Assembly: GCA_022496805.1 (NCBI GenBank)
Contig: CM040090.1
Coordinates: 10,472,001 to 10,536,000 of the forward strand
Source: Pohlia nutans
Lineage: Eukaryota; Streptophyta; Bryopsida; Bryales; Mniaceae
Reading direction: 5' to 3'
DNA: 64,000 bases
Shown: positions 39,081 through 51,830 of the stretch, piece by piece
Layout: each line of letters opens with the position of its first letter
Position numbering within the stretch: position 1 is the stretch's first letter
The notes under the pieces: generated by a model
Seen by the model: only the letters and a program-made list of their open reading frames with translations
What the model was told of the DNA's origin: nothing
The model's database searches: none
Translations under genes and position numbers: made by a program

Positions 39081-40217
39081 CAAGTCAAAAGCAAATTCAT
39101 TTTTTGGTTGTGTTTAGAAGCGTATATATTGTCTCCAAAGGCAGTGTGAGTGCAGTCACTTCAATGTTGTAATCTGTTGTCTTTCAATAGAATAAAGCAT
39201 CAAATGTGAAAAAAAAAACAAAAAAAACATACAGAGAGGCTGGGATATAGAATCTACGGCGCGGAATGTGGAATCTATGGGTGGGATATAGTAATAACTG
39301 TAGCCACGACACAGAAACTTGCAAATAGTCGGTATTTTAATTACTGTATGCAATTGTGTCGCAGGAGGCCTACCACAAGCGTGACATCAGAGTCAACTTT
39401 GGCCATAATTCAAGACGTACACTCTGACATCACTCACATACAGTACAGCCAATTTGGACCGTCAACTGCACGTCTGCACCTACAGTGAGCCCATCCAACC
39501 AAGAGAACTGCCCCAACTCACCAATTTAATTTTGTTCCTTGTCTATTGCACCATCACATCGATCTCTACTACAGGTCAGATGCATCATCATTTTCATCAT
39601 TAATCACGATTACTTGTATTTATTTATGAACATCATTGAAAGTTCCGTTTTCCATATTTTTGGGGACTTTTCCTGTATTCTTTTTTAATTCAAGTTTCAC
39701 TGACAAAAAAGAATGACGAGGAGCCAACGGGAGATATTCTTGCTTGCTGATGAGTAAAGGAAGATAGTTTCTTGGTGTTGCATGCTGTTTGAGAATGTTT
39801 TTAAATCATTTTTTACAGGAGACTGGAAAACAATGGAGGGCCCAGCATGAGCCACAAATGCTGGGACTACGAAGCTTAGAGAGCGGAGGGCCGCCATATC
39901 TTAACGGCTGGCTTGAAGACTAAGGATCGAACAAAAGAATCGTCATCACCCTTGACATCACTCATGCATCACCAGGCGCAACTGTCACCTTCATCTGCAA
40001 TCCCATAAGGCCGCCCGATCAATCCATAATTTCTTCAATTCCTTCCCTCCGTTCTTCTCATTCTGATCAAGACGTTTCAGTGGAGCAGTCGTCGATATCA
40101 CAGCACTTACAGTGATCTTCTACTTAGAATTGAGCATGCAGGCCGGTATCGCATTTTCGGGGAGGATCTAGAGTCATAGCTTTTGATTCTCTCCATTTCA
40201 CACCAATTTTTGTCACC
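39081..40217. other. Upstream region of the NPF gene
   Basis: Contains no recognised gene. It presumably holds the promoter and 5' UTR of the transporter gene; no motif can be assigned with confidence. Confidence 0.4.
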
Positions 40218-43200
40218 ATGGGGACCGAAAGCAGAGCCCAATTATTCACGGAGCCACTCATTCCGGTAAGAGCAGATCGACACTTCAACAGATGAAGGAT
40301 CATTGCTAGCTTTCCTACTTGAATTGCAGCAGCTTAGTTACACTCTCGTATGATCTTCCCTGATCAGAATGATGTGAAACTGTGTAGAAACTAACTGGAG
40401 CGAACGATCATGTTCAAGATAATTTCTACGACGGCTGTATTACAGACGTCTCTTGCGATGGCACCGTTGATTACAGAGGTAGACCTGCCGACAAAGCTAC
40501 CGTCGGCGGCTGGAAAGCGGTTTCGTTTATCATGGGTACTTACTAAGCTCTTTCTTTCGTGTGATTCTGTGTACATGTTTAAAAACAGGGTTGTAAGCAA
40601 AATTGGTAAATCTTTGTGATCATATGGAAGCTTCCCGATGATATGAATCTTTGACTTGTTATCGATTTCGTTCTTTTTTTTTCTTGTGATTTTGAATATC
40701 GTAAAGTGAAGGAAAGCTTCTCCGTGATTCATGCAAATGGTATGAATCTCTGACTCTTGTGGGTGGTGTGCATTCGATTACGGCAACAGCGGCGGTGGTG
40801 TTTGAAAGATTGACATACTATGGAATTGCATCCAATCTCGTCTCGTACCTCACAATCAAGCTTCACGAAGGGAGTGCGGAGGCTGTCACGAATGTGTGGA
40901 TTTGGGGCGCGGTGGCATGGATTCTGCCTCTCTTTGCAGGTTTCATTGCTGATTCCTTTTTGGGGCGTTTCTGGACTATCACCTACTCTTTACTGATCTA
41001 CGTTCTGGTGAGCTCAGGAATTAAATCCCCTTTTCATGGTTTTGTATTCAAGCAATGGATCCAGGGCAGTAAAAAGATAATTTCATCTTATAGCCTTTTA
41101 CTGAGAGGACTCGGTTGATAATTAATGTTATGTTTGGGAAGCTCAGAATTTTTTTGTTTTTATTGCAGGGTATGGTCTTCCTGACAATAGCCGTATCAGT
41201 TCCTGGCTTGAGGCCACCGGACTGCCCCACCAACATTAACTGCGAGCCTGCTTCCACATTGCAAGTTCGAGCATTTTATACTGCCCTCTACGTGGTTGCA
41301 ATCGGAGTGGGCGGCGTCAAGCCTTGTTTCTCATCACTAGGTGCAAAACACTAGTCCTTGTGATATTCCCATAGTAGACGATGCTTCTGAAAAAGAAAAA
41401 GAAAATTAAAGCAAACCTAAATGGTTTCATCAAATCTCTAAATACAATAAGTTTCTATTTTGAAGTAGCAGTTTGTTGACACAGTATCATACTGTGGCAT
41501 GTGGCAACATAGTGATGTTCCTTGCAGTGTGTTCTACGATGCAATGAACATATTGATTTTAGCTAGCTCATATGTCAATTGTGATCCATACATGAGCAAA
41601 GACAAGCTTCACAGACCAAAAGAACACTTGTCTTATAATTATGCTTTGTTAGAATCTGTAAAACAACAACTTCAAATTGATTTACTTTGGGACAGTTTTT
41701 TTCTCAAAAGCATCATCTATTATGGGACGGAGGGAGTATCATTTTCATATGGGGTCCTACACAAATACACAATAATGATGTAGGCCTGTAAAATAGTAAT
41801 GGTTAATTATGTGGGTACGTGAGTGCAGGTGGTGATCAGTTCGAGGAAGAAGACGGGAAAGAGCGTCTGATGAAACATTCGTATTTCAACTACTGGTGGG
41901 TGGCAGTGACAGGCGGCTCGTTCGTGTCGTTCACAGTGCTGGTGTACATTGGAGATCGCGTGGGCTATGGATGGGGCTACGGCATCCCCACCGTGGGCTT
42001 GGCCATTGCGCTGGCTGTGTTCCTGCTTGGCACACGCCGCTACCGCTACAAGCGGCCCAACGGCAGTCCCCTCACCCAAGTGGCTTGCGTTCTCGTCGCT
42101 GCCCTGCGCAACCACAACGTTCCAGTTCCGGCTGACCCCTCTCTGCTCCACGAGCTTGTGCATCCTCTCAAGCGCAACTTGCGTCACACTCACCATCTCA
42201 GGTATCATTATTTATCACACGATCCTTCCTCCTATTCTTCAAGGCTCAATCGGTTGAGAAACAACTGGCCAATCTTTTAAAAAGTCAGCAAGATTTAGCA
42301 TGTCGTATAATATATTAACATTGTATGCAATAGTTATAACTGTTTTTCATGGATGATCTGGGATGAACATGAGTTCTAATGTTAATGCCGTTTACATTCT
42401 AATTCATTATTGAAGATTGTCTTGCAAGTAGAACCCTGTGTAAACTAAGTGTACCGTATACGTTGACATACATAACATTCTTTAGGAATTCATGTACCCT
42501 CCCCAAAGCTCTAAGCATCTGGTGATAAGGAACATTGTGTGTGTTTTCTGCTTAACCCCTAAAGGACCAAAGATTCACGGTTTAAAAATGCCAAATTCAA
42601 TTGATCATATTGTGAAAAACATAATTAAGATGGGATCAAATTTTATATCACTAGAATTAGTAAAGAACATTGCATGCACTAGTCAAAAAATAATAGCAAT
42701 AATACGAAACAAACGGAAGTACATGTAGGACCTACTCAAAACCGCTAAAGAAAACATGAGGCCCAATTTGGGTACCTTGGTCCTTCAGGGGTTAAGAATG
42801 GTAGAATTCGTGTGTAGACTGAATGAGAGGTTGGAGACAGGTTCCTTGACAAGGCAGCCACGGCAGGGAGGAATTGGGAGGAAAAGCCGGAGCGATCATG
42901 CAGCAAGTGGAAGCTGTGCACAGTGACGCAAGTGGAGGAAGTGAAGTTGCTGGCGCAGGTGATGCCGGTGTGGTTCACCACGTTGGTGTTCATGGTCACG
43001 GTGCAGCAAATGTCCACGTTCTTTCTGCGTCAAGGCATGAGCATGGATGGAAGCGTCCCGGGGCGGCCGGGCTGGAAGGTGCCCCCGGCGTCGCTGGAGC
43101 TGGCGTGCGTCGTCACCGCGTTGCTGCTCATTCCGCTCTACGACCTGTATGTCGTCCCCGGCGTGCGACGCTTCACGGGGAACGAGCGAGGCTTCTCGCT

Positions 43201-44577
43201 GCTGCAGCGCCTGGGCGTGGGCCTCGTGATCACCGTCGCGGGCATGGCGGTGGCTGCGCTCGTGGAGACGCGACGGTTGCAGGTTATCAAAACCTATGGC
43301 CTGGAGGACAGTGATTTGCCCGTCCCCATGAGTGTGTTTTGGCTCGTCCCTCAATACTGCATCATGGGCATCGCCCAGGTACTCATCTCCTCCTCTTGCT
43401 GCTCAAACTCTGATCCCACCTCCTCTCCTGACAACCCTTGTTGCCACCGACAACTCATTAGCATGACTTGATTAACCCCTAAGCGTCCATTTTCGTCCAT
43501 TTTCTGAAGTGTAGGAAAATTGAACCCCTTGCTGCAAATCATCTGTTTGTGTGGAAATGACTTCAGTGTGACACAATCGATACTGTTAATCTTGTAGTAT
43601 AGAACAAGAGCTTTCAAAACGACGTATTGCCATCAGAAAACTGAGGTAAAACGAGAAAATGCCACAGTCGGAAAGTTCAGTGATGTAGATGGCCATATTG
43701 GGCGTTTGAGACGCTTAGGGGTTAAATGTCTACAGAGAATTTGTCTATATTGTCTTTTCAATAGTAATCTATAACCTCCCATTTTGAATAACTACATCAC
43801 AATTTCATACATCAAAATGCTCTTTTAACTCCATATATGATCTATCAAAACATCTCGAGTATAACATGTAAAACTGAGAACTTTTTGAGCTAAAGAACTC
43901 TGTTGAGTGAAGAAAGATTTGATCTAAAGAGATTTTAGCAATGTGATTGCTATCATGTTTTACTACACCAAGACATTTAAGTACTGACATCATCGTATTT
44001 GGATAGATAGCGTATTTGAATACATCATCATATGAGATGGATTGTATGAGCAAATATGCAGCACTAGCATACAATGATGTTTAGGAATTAAAACAATTCT
44101 GAATTGGACCACTTCTGATATATTTTGGATTTAAACTTGTCTCTTTACTCTGGATCTACCGAGCTTGTCCCATAGGGATTGAAATGACGGTGGTGGGCAT
44201 GGTTGCAGGTGTTTGCGTACATGGGGCAGCTGGAGTTTTTCTATGATCAAGTGCCGGACGATATGCAAACCATGGGAACAGCGCTCTTCACATCCAACAC
44301 AGGCGTGGCGCAGTTGGTGTGTACGTCCATCCTGCAGCTGGTGACCAGCGTGACGAGTCGAGGGGGCGCCCAACCTTGGATTGTGAGCAGCATCAACCAA
44401 TCCCGCTTAGACAAATACTACTGGATGCTCACCGTTTTGAGTGCTCTCAATTTCTTTGCCTTCTTTTACGTATCCCTTGCGTACACTTACAAAACCACAC
44501 AGCTCCTGCGACATGAGGACCAGGCTCCTCAACTCAACAACCACAAGCTCCCCGCTGAACGAACCTCTGTTACTTGA
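40218..44577 (+). CDS. NPF (NRT1/PTR family) membrane transporter
   Basis: Proton-coupled importer of nitrate, peptides or other small solutes by family; substrate not predictable here. Seven exons with GT-AG borders and consistent phases: 40218-40265, 40388-40535, 40790-41007, 41169-41340, 41829-42201, 42841-43378, 44209-44577; 621 residues, a normal family length. Diagnostic blocks are DYRGRPADKATVGGWKA near the N-terminus, LTYYGIASNLVSYL, VGGVKPC, GGDQFEEED, FLDKAA, LCTVTQVEEVK and a C-terminal YYWML segment. Hydrophobic stretches fit twelve membrane spans with a central loop between spans 6 and 7. The N-terminal ExxER proton-coupling motif reads VVFER (residues 68-72), so the first Glu is missing. 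Introns 5 and 6 contain TTAA MITEs. Confidence 0.93.
42552..42795. mobile_element. TTAACCCCTAA MITE in NPF intron 5
   Basis: The ends TTAACCCCTAAAGGACCAA and TTGGTCCTTCAGGGGTTAA are inverted partners with one mismatch. The unit is 244 bp including both TTAA copies. It has no coding capacity. It lies between the donor at 42202 and the acceptor at 42840. Confidence 0.85.
43472..43725. mobile_element. TTAACCCCTAA MITE in NPF intron 6
   Basis: The left end TTAACCCCTAAGCGTCC and right end GACGCTTAGGGGTTAA are inverted partners, with TTAA on both sides; 254 bp. It shares the GCGTC variant with the 54875-55451 element rather than the GGACC variant of its neighbour in intron 5. Confidence 0.85.
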
Positions 44578-45313
44578 TTGACACACAAAGCCCACTTTCT
44601 AGGGATTAGTATTCTTCTCTAAAGACCCGATTTAAAGGATTCAGACCCTTACAGCACCAGTGACATCTTTGCTCAAAGTGGTCTTCATAAGAGAACCACA
44701 ACAGGGTATTTTGTGAACGGAGAAAAACACCTAGAAAACCTAGCCCCATCGATTTTAGTGCCGTGTAAGGTAGATTCAAAAAGAAACACAGCCAATTGTG
44801 ACGTTGCTAAACTTCCATTCTCAGTAACCATTGACAACCGGTACTGCTATGATCCGTAACCAATGACCCAATTTTCGCGTTCTTCTTTAGCAAGATGCAT
44901 CATGCGCAGGCCCATGATGAAACATTTCAATTTAAACTGCTGAAAGGAATTGACACTGGGGAATTTAATGAAGGGAAAACGGCCAGACGACAACGACGAG
45001 AATGTTGGAATTTAGTACAAATACTGGCTCCAGAATTTCGTACACAAGAATGTCTGCATTAATCTGCGAAGTAGCCCTACATTTGGGCCAAAGAATGAAT
45101 CAAACACCTACCTAGTGGCCGGACCCAAAGCCTTTGAATCTAGAGCTCTGGTTTCAGCGTCACGTCTAGTATTATACACAAGAATGATGCGCAAGAGTAG
45201 ACCACCGTCCTACACTTCACCTTCCGGGGGGCAGTTGCAATTGGTAGCCCCACAAGCAACATGACCAGGGGCGTGCAATTGATGAATGTCACCATTACTA
45301 ACAGCGAAGATGA
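44578..45313. other. Space between convergent NPF and kinase-like genes
   Basis: The two genes converge here, so both 3' UTRs are expected in this stretch. No other feature is seen. Confidence 0.5.
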
Positions 45314-46642
45314 TCACGCCGTGTCGTCGAGAATGGACAGCTGAGCCCACAAGAGCGGCGACGCTTTCATGGTGGCTGCCTCGGGCGTCATCTTGAGCGC
45401 GTCCGCCAGCATCTGGCTCACCTTGCGCATGGACGGCCGGTTATGCTCCTTGCTAGACAGACACAGCCCCGCGATGTGACACAACGCCCCGAGTTCCTCG
45501 CTGTTGTGATTCTTGAGCTCCGGATCCACCATGAGCGCCATCCGCTTCGGCTCGTGCAGATACTCGTGCGCCCAGTTCACCAGGGAGCCTCGATTGTCCT
45601 GTATATACGGCGGGCGCCCGCTGATGGTTTGCAGCAGGAACACGCCGAAGTCGTAGACGTTGCTCTCGAAGCTGGGGCAATGGCGGTCGCTTTCCCACTC
45701 GTCGACATAGCCGGCGCTCACCTTGCACCCCATCCAGGAGGTGCAGCGAGTGGTGGTGCGAGCGTCGAAGCTGCACTTGCTCGACTCCATGCGCGCGATG
45801 CCGAAGTTGGCCAGCTTCGCGGCGTACTCGTCCGTGAGGTAGATGGCGTTGGCGTCGAAATTCAAATGGCTGCACGGCGGGGTGAGGTCGTGGTGCATGT
45901 ACTCCAGCCCATACGCCGCGCCCATGACGACGCGCATGCGCATGGCCCAGTCCAGGTGCTCCATCTCCTTGGGGTGGTGCAAATGGTCCGAGAGCGTGCC
46001 GTTGGACGCGTACTCGAACACCAGCATGCGCGTGAACGGCTCCTCCGCGGTGCAGTACCCCACCAGGTTCACCAAATGCTTGTGCTTCATGCGCGTCAAG
46101 CCCTCCACTTTGCGCCGAAACGAAAGCTCGGAGTTCGGGGACCAGTCCGAGGCCGACATCCGAATGCTCGTCACCGCCACCTCCGTGCCGTTCGCCAGCG
46201 TCCCTTTGTACAGCACCCCGTCGGGCGACGTCCCAATAATGTTGCTGAAATCCTCGCACGCGGCCTCGAGCTCCGCGCGCCGCAGCAGCGGGCACGAGGT
46301 CACGAACGGCAAGGACGTCTTCATCCCGGCTCGCCACCGCGCCTCCGGAAGCAGGCTGTTGCAGCGACGGAGGTGCACGCGGCGGATCATCAACAGCAGC
46401 ACCAGGACGGCGAACGCAAGCGCCACCGCCGTCACGATCAGCAGCGCGTTCATCCACAGCACGGCACTCGCATTGGCCGGCAACGGCGACGCTTGCATAT
46501 CCGCGACATGGGGTGCTTGATTCTCACTCACCCGCAACGTGACCCCGCTGACGCGACCCGACGCTAACGCGATCGACAACGACCAAACCACCACACCCAA
46601 CACCATCTCCCCCATCTTCATCCTGCCGCTACGCAATGCCAT
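45314..46642 (-). CDS. MRH1/MDIS-like receptor pseudokinase
   Basis: Membrane receptor-like protein, 442 residues, single exon. A hydrophobic N-terminus (about 12-28) fits a signal peptide. A short ectodomain without leucine-rich repeats follows, then one membrane span (about 61-86) and a basic stop-transfer segment. The kinase-like domain starts with LRRAELEAACEDFSNIIGTS, typical of the MRH1/MALE DISCOVERER family. Catalysis is unlikely: the VAVK lysine is Thr (VAVT, 155-158), the HRD loop is replaced by SHLN (258-261), and DFG reads NFG (279-281). Family members are often pseudokinases acting as scaffolds or co-receptors. Family members usually have ectodomain LRRs, so this is a shortened form unless upstream exons exist. 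High GC relative to flanks. Confidence 0.88.
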   Translation of the reverse strand: MALRSGRMKMGEMVLGVVVWSLSIALASGRVSGVTLRVSENQAPHVADMQASPLPANASAVLWMNALLIVTAVALAFAVLVLLLMIRRVHLRRCNSLLPEARWRAGMKTSLPFVTSCPLLRRAELEAACEDFSNIIGTSPDGVLYKGTLANGTEVAVTSIRMSASDWSPNSELSFRRKVEGLTRMKHKHLVNLVGYCTAEEPFTRMLVFEYASNGTLSDHLHHPKEMEHLDWAMRMRVVMGAAYGLEYMHHDLTPPCSHLNFDANAIYLTDEYAAKLANFGIARMESSKCSFDARTTTRCTSWMGCKVSAGYVDEWESDRHCPSFESNVYDFGVFLLQTISGRPPYIQDNRGSLVNWAHEYLHEPKRMALMVDPELKNHNSEELGALCHIAGLCLSSKEHNRPSMRKVSQMLADALKMTPEAATMKASPLLWAQLSILDDTA

Positions 46643-47423
46643 GAATCATACTACTCAAACTGTCACCGATGATTCCTACAGCCAACATGACGGTCCGTCT
46701 CGTCTGACATTGCAACCCGGGACTCGTCATTGCATCGATTCATCAATTCCGAAGCGTACAATGCCCACACAGTACAAACTTGGACCTCATCGCTGCACCC
46801 ACCATGGATTTCTCCGAGCACAAAACTGAGGCGAGGTATGGCGAGATGAGATCTGAGGCTCGCTGCGAGAATGACGGTGAGCGAACAATGGGGGAGATGG
46901 TGCACCTGACAGCTCGCAGTAGCTGGCAAGTCGTCACATGAAAGGCTGATTAAGTTATTACTTTGTGTGACGAGGAGAAGTGGAGCATCTGCTGCTGCTG
47001 CTGCTGCTGTACTGTAGCTGCTTGTATTCGTTGCCGTTTCGGAGCCGCGGTTCGCGCTTTTCGTTGCTGGTTTTAGCATCCCAGCTCTGTCCCCGAAGTG
47101 TGTCTCTTCCGGTGTACACGCCGGAGTGCGTACGAACTGTAGAGTCTTTTTTGAGAATGATGATGTTGAAAATCACGGTAACAATGAATGTTCATCGGTG
47201 TTGCTATTCGGAGCTTCTGTATTCACATTGCTGCACAAGATTGTTACCCTTTTTTACTTTTCTGGCTTATTAATAATAAGACTTTCCATTTCCAATCCAT
47301 TCCTCTACAGTAGTTTACAACTTGTACGTAGTATGTATTACGGTAAGTGTAAACTATCCCTCAAGTAGCTATTTTCATGCGTGCTTTGAATTTTGAATTT
47401 GAATGAATAAAAGGGATGGATAT
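46643..47423. promoter_or_regulatory. 5' flank of the receptor pseudokinase gene
   Basis: Expected promoter and leader of the minus-strand gene. It includes a (CTG)7 run at about 46988-47009. No specific motif is assigned. Confidence 0.35.
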
Positions 47424-47782
47424 TAGAGTTATCCGTAAACTAAAGTGTTGAGTGGGCCTTAGTTTGACTAAAATTTGGAGAAACAAAAACTATTGAGAGA
47501 AGTTCTAGGAAATCAAAAGAATGGGTGACTGGGATGGTCTAGGTATATATAGCGAGAATCTATTGTCAAAAAAGGGGCTAGCAATCACCTTCTTCATGTA
47601 TAAAGGTGAATAATAGAAACTTGGGTGAAAAGTTTTTTAGCACCAATTTTGATGCTTTCAAAGTTTGCATCCACAATTTTGTTTTAGTACCCGACACACG
47701 TTCTTTTTTGGGGATTACTGTTACTATTCACTCAAACTATGATCCACTCACCCACTTTTGAGGGACTTTACGGATAACTCTA
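47424..47782. mobile_element. TA-flanked MITE, family GAGTTATCCGTAAA, copy 1
   Basis: The ends TAGAGTTATCCGTAAACT and AGGGACTTTACGGATAACTCTA are near-perfect inverted partners. The outer TA on each side fits a Tc1/mariner-type TA target. No coding capacity; 359 bp. Confidence 0.75.
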
Positions 47783-48949
47783 TTGTGAACCCTCTTCTCC
47801 TCAAATCCAAATCTCTGGGTCAGAAGTATTAGAGTTGTCAGAGCTCATGATTTCAGCCATGCAAACCCGTCGTTTTTTTTTCAAATTCAATCCCTTACCA
47901 CAAGTCTTAAAGCTTAACACCATCTTGTGTAAGTTAACCCGCACTGTCATCTTGGTCCTGGTGGCCAAGTTGGCAGCATTTCCCCAAACAAACTCTTCAA
48001 TTACGCTAGCCCTTACGTTTAGATTTAAAAAAACGGCCGCATAATTCAACACAATCGTCATTGAAGATGCTAGACCCTACGTGGGGAAGAGAATCCATCC
48101 ATAAATCGTACTAAAAAGTCCCAAATGAAAATGACATCATCCAATTTGTGAAACTTTTCACTGATTACATTCATCTGTTAGTATATGGTTGCAATGACGT
48201 TTTAAGGGTTAACTATACATTTCCATGTTTTCATGAATTTTATTTTGTTATTCATCTTTTGTGTTGTGTTGGGCTCCTCCTCAACATTTTAGTAACCAAA
48301 TAGTCACAAATTGATCCTATTTGCATGCCAATGGTAATAGTCCAATTCAACTCAGTATCCTACAGTGAGGGCGCATTGTTTAAAGGTTAAACATACACTA
48401 AAATTATCTTTTTAACTTTGGACACCATTTACGTGCTTTGGATTTTGTGTTGCCCATTGTTTACTAAAAAAAAATATGCTTGTAGTCTCAAGGTACAAAG
48501 GGGTACAGTTCCCGTTAGTTTATGCATTTCAATCTACATAGAGCGTTGATTTTCAATGATAAAAAATTGCACCACATAAAACTTTGGATTTAATAGTATA
48601 ACCAAACTCAAATTTTGAATTAATTTTTTCACAATGTATGATTTTGTTATAAATTTTCAAATTTAATACTCTTATACCACTATTGATGTTAGTAGGTGTA
48701 CTGGTAACTGTCTTACATTTCTAGTTGAATCATATTGTTAACTGGTATTCATAATTAATGCTTGTAATATCTAGATTGGGAACTCCTGAAGTTAAAACAT
48801 GTGCTTTTATAGGTGACCACAATTGGTACCTAACAATTTTTGGTGCTTCTACCCTACTGGTAAAAAAATTAGATCTTTATCATATATTTCACATCGAAAA
48901 AGGGGCATTAAAGGTAAAACTACCCAAACAAATTCTTTATTCACAATAG

Positions 48950-49275
48950 TCTTTGAGGTAGTTGAGTTAATTGAAAAGAAGTGGGGCTCTATAAAGTGTC
49001 TATGCGGAATCGACAATCTTATATAAGCAATTTTTAACACGACTTATACACGAATAGTCATTTGGTCTCACGAAGAATACACCGCTTGGGGGAAATTGTA
49101 AGAACTCCCCTTTGACATAGAAGTTGCACTCCCGTGGGCTATGCAGGGTCTTGCTTTAAATTATTCTTCAACTCATCATATTTTGGTTTTGTCAATCTTT
49201 TGAACTGAAAACAAGTTGAACGTAAGTATGAGGTGAGTTTCCACTTTGAGATACTCTTTTCGGTAAACTCTAGTA
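48950..49275. repeat. Dispersed repeat, copy paired with 54750-55666
   Basis: Shares a long colinear series of blocks with 54750-55666, including TATGAGGTGAGTTTCCACTT, ACTCTTTTCGGTNAACTCTA and a conserved AGATTATTCTTCAAC-like stretch. The right end ACTCTA resembles the TAGAGT termini of the neighbouring MITEs. The pair differs by an insertion at 54875-55451. Confidence 0.7.
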
Positions 49276-49302
49276 TTATGATTATTATGAAGTGTCATTA
49301 TC

Positions 49303-49738
49303 TAGAGTTATCTGCAAGTCTGTAAAAGATGGGTGACTGAACCAAAGTTTGTGAAAATTATGGTTGAGAACCCAATAAAAGTAAACGTGTCAGTTGCTTT
49401 AAAAAATTGGAGGTGTGAAGTTTCAAGGCTTCAGAAACGGTGCCCAAAAACTTTAGACCGTCAGTTTTTTTGATCCAATCAATTTTAGTTAATTCAAGGA
49501 GCCCCAAGCTCTGACTCCGCCTATGATGTCCCCGAATTAGGTTGCTACCAAATCCAAATCAACGCTTTGCTTATTGCCAAATCCCCGAATTAGTTTTCTG
49601 CTTCTGCCAAATCTCCACCACCAGCTCATCCGGCGCATACTCTGTTTTTGCTAATTAATGAACCTCACTCAATTTAAGTTTCCTTAAATTTCAATAAAAC
49701 TTAGGATGTAAATGGCATCAAGTTTGCGGAAAACTCTA
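49303..49738. mobile_element. TA-flanked MITE, family GAGTTATC, copy 2
   Basis: The left end TAGAGTTATCTGCAAG and right end AGTTTGCGGAAAACTCTA are inverted partners with mismatches. The interior shares GGTGCCCAAAAACTT and GTTGAGAA blocks with 52136-52506. 436 bp, noncoding. Confidence 0.75.
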
Positions 49739-51830
49739 TTTTATTGAGAGAGAATGGAAGAGTGGAACTGAAGATGGTCACTCACCCAAGTTACCAAATT
49801 GAGTCGATTGCCAATCCAAGCGGAACACCTGGCAATTTAGAGCAGGGGGCGCTGGACTGCTGGAGTTGGGGCCCTTGCAGTGGAAACTGGAAAACATAGA
49901 AAAGATTATCCAAGGAGTCAGGCAGATTGAAGAGGATTTGGTGACTGCTGGGCGTGGGGGCTCTATACTATATTAACAATTACATCATTTTTAAATTAAA
50001 AAATCATTTTCATTTTCTATTTTTTAATTGTTATTTTTCAGTTTATTTTTTGGCGAATGATTTCATCATTTGCGAAGGACTCACTCCAGCTCAACTGTTG
50101 CTAACTTAAACTGACCCCCCGGGCCCTCCCTACAGATTCTACGCTTTCCATATTCAGCATTTCACTAAAACCAGCACAAATGTAAGTTATGGGGAAACAT
50201 TTCTCCTCCTTTTCTACTCCTCTTGAATCACAATCAATCATAGGCTACTCCTCTTTCAGTCCGCTAAAAAGTTAAAACCCTTATATCTCATGTACCCAAA
50301 GAATTTGTTTGCGTGAAAAAGAAACAAGGTAAAACACTCGTCAAGTTCACTACACTAAAATTGTGATTTAGTGCCCAACAAGAATTGATGTTTTTTTACC
50401 ACAGTTTGTTCTAAGGTAAGGAGAAACAGTGTCCATACTCTACATAGGAGTTTGCCACTTGTCATTCCCACTTCTACTGAGAGTGCCATGTTCCTTCCAG
50501 ATGATGAGAGTGACATGAGTTGGCATGCCATGTTTATCATAAAATTTTCATACGTCATTATAACACTACATCTAGAAGGTTTATTTGAAGTTTTTATCAT
50601 TTTAAATCTAATTGTAATTTTATTTTTTACATGGACACAATATCTCCAAAAAGTCAAATAGTGTTCATGTTGAGAAATAGTGTCCCAAATACTAAATCAA
50701 AATTTTAGTATAGGTGTAGTTAGTCAAACTACCGTCAACATAATAATAATCATTATAACACTAATTTAAAGACGGAAGACCATTGTGAATAGAGACTTTG
50801 TTGGGGCCTCAGGGGGTGCACTCTACATTATGTTTGAGAATCACGTGCGTTCATGACCCCTTCTAGAAAACCCCTTGTATACGAGAGGTTATATGTCTAA
50901 ATAACTTTGTATACAGATGTATTTTGTTTTAAATATATGTTTAGTGTAAGTATACGTGAATATTTTCAATTCTAAATGTGTTTATTGTATGTATACGTAA
51001 TACGGCAGTGTTCAAATTAATACCCCTTCTGTGCACCCACGTATACTCGTACATGTTTAGTACAGTGCACCCCCCGAGGTTGGGGCAGTTTGTCTAGCCA
51101 TGCCTCAAAGGCTTCAATACCTCAAACAAAATCTATATTCATAACAATCTATTGTGCATAGATTTATCATTTATATCATAGCCACCTTTGTTTTTATGGA
51201 GGCATGTGTGACAACACGTGATTTGCCATGGATTTATCAAATACATTGATTGTGTAGAATTCATAGTGGGTTAATACAGTTTGTCAAATATTGAATTGCA
51301 TATGACATATTATGGTGAGTAGCTTTTTGGTAGCATGAACACACCTAATTGTCACCATGGTATGTCACATGCAATCTGATACTGATTTAGAAATCATATA
51401 CAATCATGTATCCATCATTCCCCACATCATTCCCAAATCCCCCTTGCTTAGCACTACTTGTGACATTGTCATCTATAAATTGCAAATTTGTTTATCACCT
51501 TTCTTCTCTTTTATTTCCTATGCGCGTATTGGATTCCCGTTGAAACAATCCTAAAGTTCACTACTCACAGGGTTTAATAAAAGAATTGGTAAAACGATGA
51601 TGTTGTGATAGGTTTCTTTTTAGGTCTCAACTAACTACTCAATTTTACACAAGTATATGCATTATTGAAACTACCTAGTGCAACTTTTGAAAGGTCACAG
51701 TAGGATTGTTGCTTCAAGCTACTGATTATTTTGTCACCAACTTCATAAATTTTTGTTCATGATCCCTTGATAGTTATAACAGAGCTCTCAACTACAAATC
51801 CCCACTGAAACAAATCACTTCATATTCCAA
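49739..51830. other. Noncoding stretch, no gene recognised
   Basis: AT-rich with short ORFs only. No inverted termini or domain were found. Confidence 0.45.

Noticed and set aside
31419..39088. 8-bp hAT duplication around the TTAACCCC ends
   Set aside because: Left and right octamers outside or including TTAA do not match beyond TTAA itself.
45443..46567. 374-codon plus-strand ORF and other long ORFs opposite the receptor pseudokinase
   Set aside because: They are frames opened by the GC-rich minus-strand coding sequence; composition is Arg/His/Ala-rich with no domain.
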